A DNA stretch of 64,000 bases. Source: Asterias amurensis (taxonomy: Eukaryota; Echinodermata; Asteroidea; Forcipulatida; Asteriidae). Positions 1 through 11,300 of this stretch are shown here, piece by piece. The stretch spans positions 15,501,950 through 15,565,949 of the forward strand of contig NC_092666.1 of the NCBI RefSeq assembly GCF_032118995.1, given 5' to 3'. The notes beneath the pieces were generated by a model. The model worked only from the letters and a program-made list of their open reading frames with translations. It made no database searches and was not told where the DNA came from. Position 1 is the first letter of the stretch, and each line of letters opens with the position of its first letter. Position numbers and translations under genes: made by a program.

Positions 1-531
1 ATACTAGCATATCCGAGAGCCGCCCATTTTTTTCCACTGGTGGAAATTTTTTCATGAAACACATTAAACCCAGAAGTTACAGACTCGACAAGGCTGTCGG
101 CCTGACGGCCTCCGCATGCAATTAGTGGTACGAGTGCGGATGACTTGTGTGCACAGTAGTCGTACGATGTGACAGTGTGTATACATGTGGGTAATGCGGT
201 GTGATTACACGCACCACACACAGTGTATATGGGTATGTTTACAGCAGCGTCTTTTCGGAGCGAATAATGCGACTGCCTTGAGCAAGGCTGAGCTATAGAT
301 GGTCTGCCTACAGGTACAATTCTAAGCAGACTAGTTTCAAGTTGCTTTAGAGGTGGGTTGTATCGGCTCCTTTAAAGGTCCTAAAGTCGTGGGGGACATG
401 ATGTCTTTGGTGGTAATGTGTTTCAGACTTTAATAACTGTTTTGGGTATGAAATAATATACCCCTAGAAGTGATACAAATATGTGTGAAAGGACCCTCAC
501 ACGGTAAAAAATATAGCGCATTAAGACTTAC
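1..531. other. Intron of the nuclear receptor gene
   Basis: No coding exon is visible. It follows the donor at 531 on the minus strand and should lead to the ligand-binding-domain exons outside the window. It contains TG/CA-rich tracts at about 140-240. Confidence 0.5.
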
Positions 532-681
532 CTGCAGATGGAATGATATCAGGGCGGGTGTCTTTAAGCTGTTCTAGTAACTCCATCATGTCACTTTTCT
601 CTTGCTCTGTTAAACCATCATCGTGTTGCTTCAACTGCTCTGAGATGTCAGTATCTGCTACTAGCTCAGAAGGTGACTCTT
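532..681 (-). CDS. Nuclear receptor exon 3: acidic hinge
   Basis: 150 nt, phase 1 to phase 1, acceptor CTTGAAG| and donor CTGCAG|GTAAGT. It encodes an acidic linker that includes the stretch [18 protein letters not shown], which may begin the helical ligand-binding domain. The next exon is outside the window. Confidence 0.75.
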
Positions 682-2489
682 CTTCAAGACAGACACAATG
701 TTAAGAAAGACAGCAATTTAATAAGATAAAACAAGTTCTTAGTTGCACTTTATCAAAGTGCTTAGTATTTTTCCCTGTACAGTATGTGGAGCTTTGCTTT
801 GAAGTGTGAGACGTATATTCCTTTATAGCACATGGTTTACAAGGTGCTGTGGCGCAATATGCTGCCGATTGAACAAGGAACACCGGGGCAAACCCCTTCT
901 CTTTTACGATTATTAGCTGTTATAATGCCATACAGATTGTACTCTGATTGAAAATGAAGTGCATGAAGTACATACCTGGAGCTACCTGAACGTTGTATGA
1001 TTGACTGCTAACTAAAGAATCTTGATCTAATGGTGACATTGAAGATGTTGACCCTGTTTTCTTCCTCTTACGGTTAGGCTTCCCTCCAGGCGTTCTGTCT
1101 TCTCTTACCGCTGATCAAAACAAACCAAGAAATCATTTTAGGCCTTTAAGAGAAACTAAATAGGAATAGTAAACTTGCAGGTACAACCATGAGTAAAATA
1201 TCTTGAAGGAGTGGGGGGCTCTGAAAAGAGCCGGTTTGGTCTCTACGTTTCGAACAACCCAGACACAGCAGAAGACGAGCAGAGTATACTGTTTGAAATG
1301 TCGAGACCAAACCAGCTCTTTTCAGAGCCACCACTCCTTCACAAGAGATTTTACTCATGGTTGTACCCGCAAGTTTACTGTTCATATTATAGTTTCTCTT
1401 ATTCTCCACACCATGCAAAGCTTCAAACACTATTTATTTTAGGCCTTTATTGAAAAGTAGCCCACACAAGAAGGCCAGTAAAATATCACCATCGTCCAGT
1501 GGTTGTAATGCATCATGATCTGCTTTTTGTAAGGTTTATTTTCTTTATTTTTTTATTTTTTTGCTACTTTCATTGCTTAATAGTTGTTGTTTTGTAGAGC
1601 AGCGCCATGAGCGCCACTTGCGGCGGATACCGGATATTAAGTGGCCATTATTATTATTATTTTTTATTATCACAAGGTTGAAAGTTTGAATCCTTCTTGG
1701 CTAACAGCTGATTTATAAATGACTAGATATGTATTGTTGTCTAGTTACTGAATCAAAATGTCTTGATTTTTCAATTAATAATAATAGATGTTTGTCCACT
1801 TTGCTTGAGAGAGGTTTATACCCCTGATCTACCCGGCCAATGGGTATACCCGGGGGATAGCCACACCCCTGCTAAGGAGTAGATGCAAGCAGTAAAACCT
1901 TGAGGTATTCTTGAATCGTGGTGCCCAGTGGAAGAGGTACATGTACCTAGGCAGGGACAGTGTGAAAGTGCATCAGAGTAAGAAAGGGGTGAACAAACTC
2001 TGGCACCCCCCCCCCCCCCCTCCGAGGTGTATTCCATGAGGATAAGAGATACAGAGTGAAAAGGGCTGTAGTAATATAGGATTGACTCACCATCAACTTT
2101 CATACCGACTCTCAGGCACTTATTGTACCTACAATGCTGACACGTGTTTCTATTCTCCTTGGTTATAACACAGTTTCCCGTCTGTCCGATTCCTCGGCAT
2201 GACACATACTTCAACTGCTTCTGAACGGTACGCTTAAAGAAGCCTTTGCATCCTTCACACGTACTCACTGAATAATGCAAACCGGTAGCTTTATCTGAAC
2301 ACACGATGCATTCGATATTAGTTGTTGTCGATACACCATCTTCGATACTCAGTCTATGAGGTGCAATCTTGCACTGTTCTGAGTTTGTGCTACTGCAAGT
2401 TGCTATTTGATCCTCCTCCGTTGCCATATTGTCTAGTTATCCACTAAAGTATCGTCAAGGTAACGGCTGAACAAATCTTCTAAAATTCC
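532..2489 (-). CDS. Nuclear receptor, NR6/HR4-like, 5' part of gene (3 exons, incomplete at left edge)
   Basis: Ligand-type nuclear receptor, a DNA-binding transcription factor. Exons on the minus strand are 2427-2091, 1110-976 and 681-532. All junctions are GT-AG in phase 1 and give one open frame of about 206 residues. The start ATG at 2427 follows a short leader in an exon whose acceptor is near 2490. Residues about 37-112 form the two-zinc-finger DNA-binding domain: CIVC, CEGC with P-box helix [10 protein letters not shown], then a second finger ending CQHC. The carboxy extension [10 protein letters not shown] resembles the A/T-box of NR6A1 (GCNF) and insect HR4. A Lys/Arg-rich stretch and an acidic hinge follow. 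The ligand-binding domain must lie beyond position 1. The D-box between the fifth and sixth Cys has eight residues instead of five. The family is certain; the NR6/HR4 subgroup is inferred from motifs recalled from known receptors. Confidence 0.85.
976..1110 (-). CDS. Nuclear receptor exon 2: carboxy-terminal extension of the DNA-binding domain
   Basis: 135 nt bounded by GATCAG| and CCAG|GTATGT. The split codon restores Ala, giving [18 protein letters not shown] across the junction, then a Ser-rich linker. The PGG motif and basic run are the feature most like NR6A1 and HR4; the basic run may serve as a nuclear localisation signal (inference). Confidence 0.85.
1165..1425. repeat. Palindromic MITE-like element, family A
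   Basis: Inverted repeat in the intron upstream of exon 2. GGGGCTCTGAAAAGAGCCGG is mirrored by CAGCTCTTTTCAGAGCCACC across a central GAAGACGAGCAGAGTATACTG motif. The flanking ACAACCATGAGTAAAAT / TTTTACTCATGGTTGTACC arms extend the dyad. Related copies occur near 21590, 29470, 60735 and 63477. No transposase is present. Confidence 0.75.
2091..2427 (-). CDS. Nuclear receptor exon 1: N-terminus and zinc-finger DNA-binding domain
   Basis: Coding part of the first exon seen. The A/B region is only about 36 residues, Ser/Thr-rich, and precedes [13 protein letters not shown]. It ends in phase 1 after GMKVD at a donor reading G|GTGAGT. Reading past this donor gives Gly-rich low-complexity translation and poly-C, so the longer open frame to 1816 is intronic. 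Confidence 0.88.
2428..2489 (-). other. 5' untranslated segment of the nuclear receptor gene
   Basis: An acceptor (TTTCATGCAG|) ends at 2490 just upstream of the start ATG, so translation begins in a non-first exon. A possible upstream leader exon ends at a donor reading ATT|GTAAGT at 3537, next to a CpG-rich stretch (about 3.5-4.2 kb) that could be the promoter. The leader-exon assignment is inference. Confidence 0.45.
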
Positions 2490-3900
2490 CTGCATGAAAA
2501 TTAAAATGAAGAGTTCAATGATTAGGTCGAAAATTTCCTCAATTTTTAAAACCAACAATTATTCAAGTAAACAAATAATTTGTTTCATTATGAGAAGATC
2601 GTAGACTACTCTACTACTGTACATGTAACCATGAGGTTTGTGAAGAAGCCCAGACTATTTTTTTGTATAGGCCTATAAATCAGCATCATGTTGACACAAA
2701 CCAAATGACGCTCCCACCTTTGGAAAGTAAAGTCAAGCTCTAAATAACACCATGCAAAAGTTTGAATACATTTTCTATCAATGGCTGAGGGCTAAAATGC
2801 CAAGAATGGGGTCTGCACTCGTCTGCGTCTCTGTGGGTGGATGGGAAGGGTATAAAACTACAACAACAACAAAATTACTTACGCAAGCTGCTGATTAAAA
2901 ACCTTGCTTTCATAAGCAAATTATCATAACCTTCTGGGTATACTATCATTACTTTCGCAATGTGTTTTTATGTAAGCACAGTTTATGTGTGTCATGACCT
3001 GAAAAATACGTGAATCGATCGATGTTGTTGTTATACATCATGTTATAAGATCAATCAAACATATTTTCATCAATAATTTTACATTTTTAACTTCTTTGCA
3101 TTAATTTTGATGGAATACCCTGCCAGCGCTTCAGCCAGGCGCCCCGGCAGCTGTCAAAAAAATAATAATAAAATTATGCTTTACATTGTACATTCGTACG
3201 GGGACCTCGCTCCGTCTGATTGAAACCTTCGGCTCTTTACAACGTAGGGGGCCTACGGCACTTCAACTTCATAAAATTATAAGGAGTTTAGAAGCAAAAA
3301 TAATAATAATTTAATTAAATAATGTTAAATTGAAGGTAGGTTGTGTTCTTCGTTCATGTTTGACCTCCAATCCATCCATCATGAAGACTGAAGGCCCACC
3401 CACAAAAATACAGGCCTCGCACAACACTACACACACGGGGGGCACTTTGGATACAACAACCATAAACGACGAATCCATCATTTTCCTTCCCGTAAATCTC
3501 CAACTATTATAAAAGTCAAGGAAAAAAGGTACTTACAATGTCATGCGATGGAATCAAAATGCTCCATAGTAAAATTGGGACGGAACGTGAACATGTTCAG
3601 TCTGGATCTAGAACTAGGGCCGGGGGGGGGGGGTGGACTTGACTCAAGTCCCAATCCCCTGACATCACCAGAAATCTATCGTTTTGTTAGCCCTGGCGGC
3701 CTTACACTTTCGTTTTGTACTACAGTGTGTGTACAGAGAAAGAGTCCTATATAGGGCTATCGTTTTGTGTGCTTGGGAGCGATTACTCGGGGACCTCTCA
3801 CAGCAAACGGGACTTGAATCAAGTCTAGGCGGGGAAGACTGGCGTAGACCGCCTGCAAAAACTACCATACAGAATATATGTACGGCAGCTGTTGTTGCAG
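2490..3900. other. Upstream region of the nuclear receptor gene
   Basis: No convincing coding exon. It is AT-rich to about 3300, then CpG-richer. Small open frames here overlap homopolymers and are not supported by splice signals or domain content. Confidence 0.4.
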
Positions 3901-4081
3901 TGCAGCCGCCGCCCGCGTATTTTTTTCCTAGGACGAACGTGTGCAATTTACATAAATGGGCGTAGTTAACTTTATAACACCCCTTGCAAGTATTCTGCCT
4001 GCTCATTGGTTTAGAGCGCGTCACATGACATGTCTTAGTTTTGCTAGACGACGGCCGTGTGATAGTGCGTCGGTTTGCCAT

Positions 4082-4143
4082 GCGCTAGTCCGAAGACTAG
4101 CACACGGCGCCGTGCGCTAGTCCGACAGACTAGCACACGGCGT
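4082..4143. repeat. Duplicated hairpin of about 30 bp
   Basis: GCGCTAGTCCGAAGACTAGC is followed by CACGGCGCC and then GCGCTAGTCCGACAGACTAG. Each half is itself an inverted repeat (CTAGTC/GACTAG), and the two halves are in tandem. Confidence 0.7.
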
Positions 4144-4334
4144 GCAGTACCCAGACGCCCGTTGCGTGTACGAGGATGATAAATTAATAGTCTGTAACCA
4201 TTTCGGATTGCACGACACTACATGCAACACAGTAAGTAAAAGTGTTTGCAATCTGTATTGGCGTCGCCCGTGGATTGTAGCATTCAGGTCTGTAACTTAA
4301 TAATAATAGTACAGTATTTAGAAATGTTTGGGGT

Positions 4335-4515
4335 GTATTATACAAATATTGACTGCTTTTACTCGTGCAATGGTTAAAAACTATGACTCCATCGGTGATC
4401 CCCGGAGCGTTCTATTTTCCCTCCGCCTCGGGAAAATAGAACGCTCCGGGGATCACCTCGGGAGTCATAGTTTTAACCATAGCACTCGAAGCAGTCAATA
4501 TTTGTATAATACATT
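4335..4515. repeat. Long palindrome (MITE-like)
   Basis: Arms run from TATACAAATATTGACTGCTT inwards to TCTATTTTCCCTCCGCC, and mirror from CTCGGGAAAATAGAACG out to AAGCAGTCAATATTTGTATA. The near-perfect symmetry suggests a recent insertion. It lies inside the 3905-5090 inverted-repeat element. Confidence 0.8.
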
Positions 4516-5099
4516 TTCCCATGCACATGCGTACTTCGACGTAATAATAGTTGTGGAAATACACTCACGCATATTAAACATTTACACATACATGCATACA
4601 CGTACACATGTTACATGTACAATGTACATGTATATTTAGTACCATGTACCATGTAAAACTGCGTATTTGTAACTCTACCTTTTGTCCATAAAATGCGTCG
4701 CGCGCTTGCTTTCATTGCCAAGTCTTGATTGCCCGATAAAATAATTATGTTTGGATATGGTTGGGAGGGGGAGGGAGGGAAATTATGAAAATAGACCATG
4801 GATGGTATATCTCCATGGTTGGACCATGGAGGAAGAAATAGGAGCCAGACTGGTTCATCACAACCTGTACACCATTGTGTGAAGCGATAGTAGAAGAAAG
4901 GCAGGTTGTCTGGTCCCATTTATTTACCACAACTATTTTCATTCCACATACCACCACCAGTGGCCAAAGGTCCCTTGCGGTCCACTAAAGCTCGTGCATG
5001 CGCGAGAGTGTTTTTTTGGGCAAAAACACGCCCATTTTATGTTAATTGCCCACGTTCGTCCTAGGAAAAAAAAATACGCCTGCCGCCCGCTACCGACCG

Positions 5100-7090
5100 C
5101 TTGCTAGCCGTGTGTAACGCCCTCATTAGGCCACTCTCTTTGTCTGTAATAATGCTGTAACTGGTTTATGACATTGCCATTTCCAATATTCCCCTACTTG
5201 GATACCTTCCCGGAAATCAATTTTGATAACAATTGTATACGATTTATAGTTTAGGATGACCCTGTTTTTGTTCATCCAAAAAATTGTTTATTAAAAAATG
5301 ATCACGCCCTCAGACTTGAGTCCATAAAACAACTCTAGTTTTAAGATTAACCTTAAAATTACAGTTTCTTATACTATACTGGACATAAAGACCTTTTATA
5401 TAAATGAAAATGTAAGATTCAACAAGGATAACCAGCCCCGCCCATTGTCCCTTGAAAATATTCAAGTCATAGTCATAAATTAATTAACTCAAAACATTTG
5501 TTCAAAAACCATAATGTACATTTATTCCGAGTACATTATTTAAATCCTTGGGTAGATATAAAAACTGATTCAACTTACATAAAGTTTGGTGGCATCTACC
5601 TTCATAATTGCATTGTTTAGATAGATATGACATGGAATACAGGTTTCTGAATTAAAACAAATACAAATGAATAAATAGTTCATAGAAAAATACTTTGTAA
5701 GATAATAATACTTTTCTGTGATCTATGCATAATTTCATTTAAAAAAGTAAATCAAGCGCAAAACAGTTTAATCTATATACCAGAAACAAAAACTAACAGT
5801 AAACTTAACATGTCTAAACTGTTTGTTTAACCACTGTTAGCCACTGTTTTTAATTTTCCTTTTTTTTCTTCAGTTGTAAAAATTTCACAATTCACTAGTT
5901 TTTGTTATTGTTTATTAATTTTCAGTTTTAAAGTTTGTTAAAGACAAAGTACTGTTGTGGCTTTTACAAAATAAAAATTAAATTGCGTCACTCTGAAAGC
6001 TCAATGGTTATCAAATTCAAACCTAAAACCTTTTCCTTCTTAGTTTGTATTTCCATTTGAAATACAGTCAAGCACCTTTTACTGTAGTAAAACTCTTTTC
6101 TCAAATAAACAATAAGTCTTGTTGGTTTGATTGCATAATTCAATAATTGTTCACCTGCACTGCAAAAACAAACAAATACATAAAATAAAATAGTTGAAGA
6201 ATCTAATGCCTTGAAATGTTCTTGATTTGAAGAAAACTATCTAACCAAATCAATTAACAAACACTTTACAAAACTTGGGTCAGTAAAAAAATATAATTTT
6301 GAAATGAAAATACTACAACCATCTTAAACACCAGTAAACAATACAATACATAACACAAAACATGCCTTTAAAGGCAGGTTAGAATTTTGGTAATTACTCT
6401 ACAATTACACAGTAATTATTAACCATAAGAACTACTAGCAAGGAGCAATAAAGAGCTAATGATACTATAAAACATTGTGTGAATAACTCCCTTAAAAATA
6501 GTGTAGAAGGGTGTAATTTTTCACCACATCAGGCATGAAGCCTTTCTCGGCATCTGACAGACAGTACACAATTCTATGCAACAAGGTCGTTTTTCTTTCA
6601 TCATTTTCTTGCAACTTCAATGACCAATTGAGTCAAAATTTTCCCAGGTTTGTTAATTTATGGAATTTTTGGGGACTCACCAAGTCAGCATATTTGTCTT
6701 TGACAATTACCAAAAGTATACCCTGCTTTTAAGCCCTGTTAATTTACCAAGTACAAAACCAGAATGCGTACAAAAATAAAAAGTGCAAACACAATTTCAC
6801 AAAAAGCATACATACAATATTCCTATATACAAGAATATTACTCAAATGTGCATACACAAATATTTCATTGATACTTATTAAAGAAGTCCAAAGCAAAATT
6901 AATTTTTGCAATCCAATAATTTTCCAAAAGAAAGAGTCCTTATGAAATGGGCAACAAATTTACAAGTCTCTAACCTCCAATAAAATGGTCTTTTCTGTGG
7001 GCAGAGCCGGTCCGTGTGCGGTGGGCAAGGTTTATAATAATATGAATGCAGTGTCGTAACCAGAGGGGTGGTAGACTTGGTTCCAAGTCT
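5100..7090. other. AT-rich intergenic sequence
   Basis: No splice-bounded coding sequence or strong repeat was seen. This stretch, up to 8163, may include a long 3' UTR of the FAM234-like gene: minus-strand AATAAA motifs occur near 5285, 5521 and 5911. That is unproven. Confidence 0.35.
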
Positions 7091-7097
7091 GTGATCG

Positions 7098-7270
7098 TGT
7101 TTTTTAGTCTCCCTACCCGATAGCCAACGCATTATTGCCTGAAATAGCGCCCTCTTGAGGAGTAACCTCCGTCATTGGCATACGATCACAGCCAATGACG
7201 GAGGTCAATCTGCAAGAAGGCGCTATTTCAAGCAATAATGCGTTGGCTATCGGGTGGGGAGACTAAATAA
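7098..7270. repeat. Palindromic MITE-like element
   Basis: TTAGTCTCCCTACCCGATAG through CCAACGCATTATTGC is mirrored by GCAATAATGCGTTGG through CTATCGGGTGGGGAGACTAA. The inner arms GACCTCCGTCATTGGC-type sequence also pair. Confidence 0.8.
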
Positions 7271-8163
7271 AAGCCACAACCACAGACTTGTTGCTCCCAC
7301 TCCCAAAACCCACCAAACAAAAACAAATTATTTTTGTTTAGGTTATACCACTAACCCTATACCATTGCATCATCTACATATAATACGACCAAACCTAAGA
7401 AATGGCAAGAGCTCCCATGAGTTATAAAGAGAAAGTACTACAACTAAGTTTCTGTGAGTTGTAGGAAATGAAATTATTAAATCAATTATGAGTTCATTAA
7501 CAAATTTTTAAACAGGATATTATTTTACTCCCTACACCTGTTAATATTTACAATGTTTTTTGTTTTTCTGCTACGTTTTTTTTTCCCCCCAAAAAATATT
7601 ACTGAATACATTTTGAGGTGTCAATTTTTCAGAGTTTATGACGACTATTTAAATCATCAATGTGATTGGCTAACCATCTAGCACTTTGCTTATTTGTGTA
7701 ATAATTATGAATACTTTCTGCTTGAATTTTATAAATAATTCAACCACAAAACACAAAATTGAGTTAACAAATGCCCTTGTAGCTTTACCAACCGATGTTT
7801 AGCAGCTACACAGTTTTGTCTAACGTCTTGACAAAGGGATAACCCTCTTACTATTCAATATCACCATTCAAGTTTGTATATATTCAGCGTCATGAGTACC
7901 TTGTTTTGTAGATACATGCGCTATATAAGACTTCATTATTATATATCACCCATAGTGCCGTGAACGATAGATAAACTATTCCAGCATGATGTGCATAAAT
8001 GCAAGCTTGACACAAAGTTTCTGCCCTGTGCTAATTTACAGTCTAATCATCAGTACATTATAACCCACCACATCTTATCTTCTAGTGCTACCATGGAAGC
8101 CTTAATAAAAATATAAATTGTACAATTAATTTTTGTTAAGTACCTTTGTTTGAAAACATGAAC

Positions 8164-8396
8164 TTAAGATCTTGGTGGAAACTGGCCGTTACCATAGGTG
8201 CCCATATAGCCACCCCACTGCTGCTGCGAGTAGGGGAGTACCTTGGTACATCGTTTGTTCGCGGACGGCGTGATACCACATCGACATTTGAGTCGTAATC
8301 GATATACTGTCATTTCACCGGTGTGTCTGTTGAATGGGTAGATGTCAAGAGGGCTGAGACTGGAGAGTTTGGCACGCAGCTTCTCTTTATTAGAAC
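8164..8396 (-). CDS. FAM234: FAM234-like exon 14: C-terminus and stop
   Basis: Encodes SPLDIYPFNRHTGEMTVYRL, then the Cys cluster LKCRCG, and a Gln/Gly/Tyr-rich tail ending QFPPRS with TAA at 8166-8164. Acceptor CCTCCTAG|. Confidence 0.86.
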
Positions 8397-11300
8397 CTAG
8401 GAGGAAACATAACGATTAAAAATTGATAAAATTATCGCACGGAGAATGAATTGTGATAAGAAACAAACCTGTGGGTCATGCTAATGTATGAAAAGACAGG
8501 TTTTGCTTAGCAAGAAACCAGTTAGCGGTTTATATTCGTGGTTTGTTCCTAAAATACCTTTTTCCAGACACTCATCAGATGCCATATGTTCGTATGCGTC
8601 ATGATCCAAACCATAGAACACATCTGGAAAATTGAAAAGGAGTAAACAAAATATGAAATAATTGTGACAGGTATTATACACATAATGAATGTTTATGAGT
8701 GCAACGGTGCGAATATGTTCATGAGTTGAAAGATGGAATGTTCTATTCAACGAGGCGGAGCCAAGTTGAATGGAACATTCCAGCTTTCAACGAATGAACA
8801 TATTCGCACCATTGCACGAATGAGAAACATTCATTATTTGTTTTACATAACATCCAAGTAGATCTTTGTCATTTTGATTGAAAGATACAACTTTCAAAAC
8901 AAACAAAGCGTAGACCTACAATTTTTTATTGTAGAAGTCGAATGCTAGTAATTTTACTAATGCCTTGCAGTAACACTGCTGCGTTACCAAGGACACGCGC
9001 ACGCAGTGATGTTTTTACTCAGCTTTTTCGTTCGATCCGAAAAGTACCATTGCACGCTAGCAGCGTGCAATGGTACTTTTCGGATGGAACGAAAAAGCAC
9101 GGTGAGTGACTCAGCGTCCTCAGCGTGCAATGGTAATTTTATTTGCTATCACGTGACGGACAATCCTCCAATCAAGTGGCAAGATTCTGCTTGGGTGTTA
9201 TATAAAAAGATATATTAAACAGAGCCCACTAATTAATGTACCATATCCATCCCTTTTTGTACACAAATGTGTGTCATGACCAAGTGGTTTAACCCAATTC
9301 ACTAGATGTGAAGATTATGCTATCCAGAATAAGGTTCCAGCCAAAGTGCCATGTCAAAGTTAAAAATCTATGACTGGTATCCTGATTATTTAAGCTTAGC
9401 AAAAAGTTACTAAGCATAACTATCTGCCTAAGCAACTCTATGAAATTGCGCCCAGATTAACAAAAGGAAAAGAAACTCTTACTATTTGGGTTCAGTCGCT
9501 GAGCCTCATTTGCCGTCCATTTATCAAGACACTCCTGCTGTTCTGGCAAAATGATCTGTAAAACAATTAAATTGCAACAATTATGAACATGTCAAAGTTG
9601 CATCAGGGATAGAGAATATGGTGGTGGTGTAACGCATGCACCCATTTTCAAGGGGGATATGTTTGTTTTAAATCAATGTTTTTCACTGACCAGTGAATGA
9701 TGGTGTACTCTTAGACCCACATCTGCAATGGTATAAAGGCATAATCTTTTTGTGTTATTCACAAACTTTACATGCTTTATCATCTTCTTTTGATACTAAT
9801 TGGTTTTAAAAGACGTAGCTACAGGGACGCTCAGCTCATGCACATGTTTTTATGCACAAAGAACAGCTATCGTCCAATCATTGGCCTCCTTTGACCCCCC
9901 TCTCACTCACCTGTGACTCTGAGGGGTAGAACCAATAAGTAGCAAAGATGACATCAATGCTTTCTCCAGGAGCCAGACCACTCCCTGGAAGAACAGGTGC
10001 CAGACTACCAGTAGATATCAGTCTCTGAATGCCACCACCATCATGAGGACCAACATGACGTGAGAAACGCTGCTTCTTATTGGTCGATGCCTTAATAGCT
10101 TCATCCTGATTGGCCAACGTGTCTCTCTTCTGTGTAAAATGACGCCTGACTGGATGGTCATCCCCGTAGAGTTGGTCCAACCATTTAGCTCTCTGCTCCA
10201 CTACAGGATCCCTATCATTGTATTTATCATACTGTCCCCCACCCTGTCTGCCACCCTGTCTGCCACCCTGTCTGTAACCATCATATCTTCCATCAGGCTG
10301 TTCCGCTCCATCAGTGTCACCAAGTTGACCTAAAAGTTGGTCCAAGTAAGATTTCTGGTCCATTTTATCACGCCACGTCTGGTCTGCCCTATCGGGGCTG
10401 TTGTATCTCTGATCGGTCGATGGCCTATTGTTAAAGTATCCAGCCGCAGTATCAATGTCTGGTTGTTGATCTTTTGGGTTGTTTGTATCTTCGTCAGCCA
10501 GTAGTTGATTCAGGAGACTTTGCAAGGTTTTAGTGGATAGTCCACTAGTAGAATCCACCTCCTTAGAATCGTCTTGTGGATATGAGCGATGTGGACCTTC
10601 GCTTTCTGTATTGGTTTTGTCTGCATAGGGGCTTAGTGGATCTGGATAATGTGTATCCAGCTTATCTATGGGATTATCAACTACAGGATTTAGTGGATTA
10701 GGGTTTTGTGGATAGTGTTTGCGTGGATAGCCGTCCTCTGTACTCGGTCGCTGTTGGTCAGAACGATCTTGTGGATAATTCTGCAGATTTTGCTGCTCAT
10801 CAGAGGTTTGGTCGTAAACATTTTGTAAATCAGAATTTTTTAGATCTGGAAGTTCTTGATAAAGATTGGCCTGGGGAAGATTTTGATTGATGCCTGGTTG
10901 GTAAAGGTCTTGCTCATTGTCCGTACTCTCAGAGTTAAGAAGGGTTTGTATCATTGGAAGATCGCTAACGTCGTCTAATCCCATCTCCTTGGCCAACTGC
11001 TGCAGGATCTCGTTCTGCCGATCCTTGGACATCAAGTTCAGCAGATCAGTCATCTTGGCCTAGTCAAAAATATCATTAATAATAATTATTTTGATCTGAT
11101 AATGTTGGGATATGTGCTCAGTTCCAAGCTGTGCTCGATACATAGCTAAGAGACCAGGGGTGGATTTCACAAAGAGTTAGGACTAGTCTTATCTCGAGTT
11201 AGGACCAGTTACTCGTCCTAACTTAGGACTATCAATGCAATTTGTATATCTCCTAGGAAGAGTCCTAAGTTAGGACTAGTCCTATCTCTTTGTGAAATCG

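Larger units (their letters stand above)
3905..5090. mobile_element. About 1.2-kb element bounded by 60-bp inverted repeats, no transposase
   Basis: Positions 3905-3962 (GCCGCCCGCGTATTTTTTTC, CTAGGACGAACGTG, ATAAATGGGCG) reappear as the reverse complement at 5029-5090 with a few mismatches. The interior holds a nearly perfect palindrome at 4335-4515 and a duplicated hairpin at 4082-4143. This looks like a non-autonomous DNA element or nested insertions. No target duplication was resolved. Confidence 0.55.

Noticed and set aside
1816..2090. Open frame continuing past the nuclear receptor zinc fingers
   Set aside because: The donor at 2090 and the matching phase of the AVREDR exon show this is intron; the translation is Gly-rich from a poly-C run.
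3665..4081. 138-codon minus-strand frame
   Set aside because: It crosses CpG-rich repeat and inverted-repeat sequence with no recognisable domain or splice context; an overlapping frame exists on the other strand.
4328..4919. About 100-codon frames on both strands
   Set aside because: They lie in or beside the 4335-4515 palindrome, which gives mirror-image frames.
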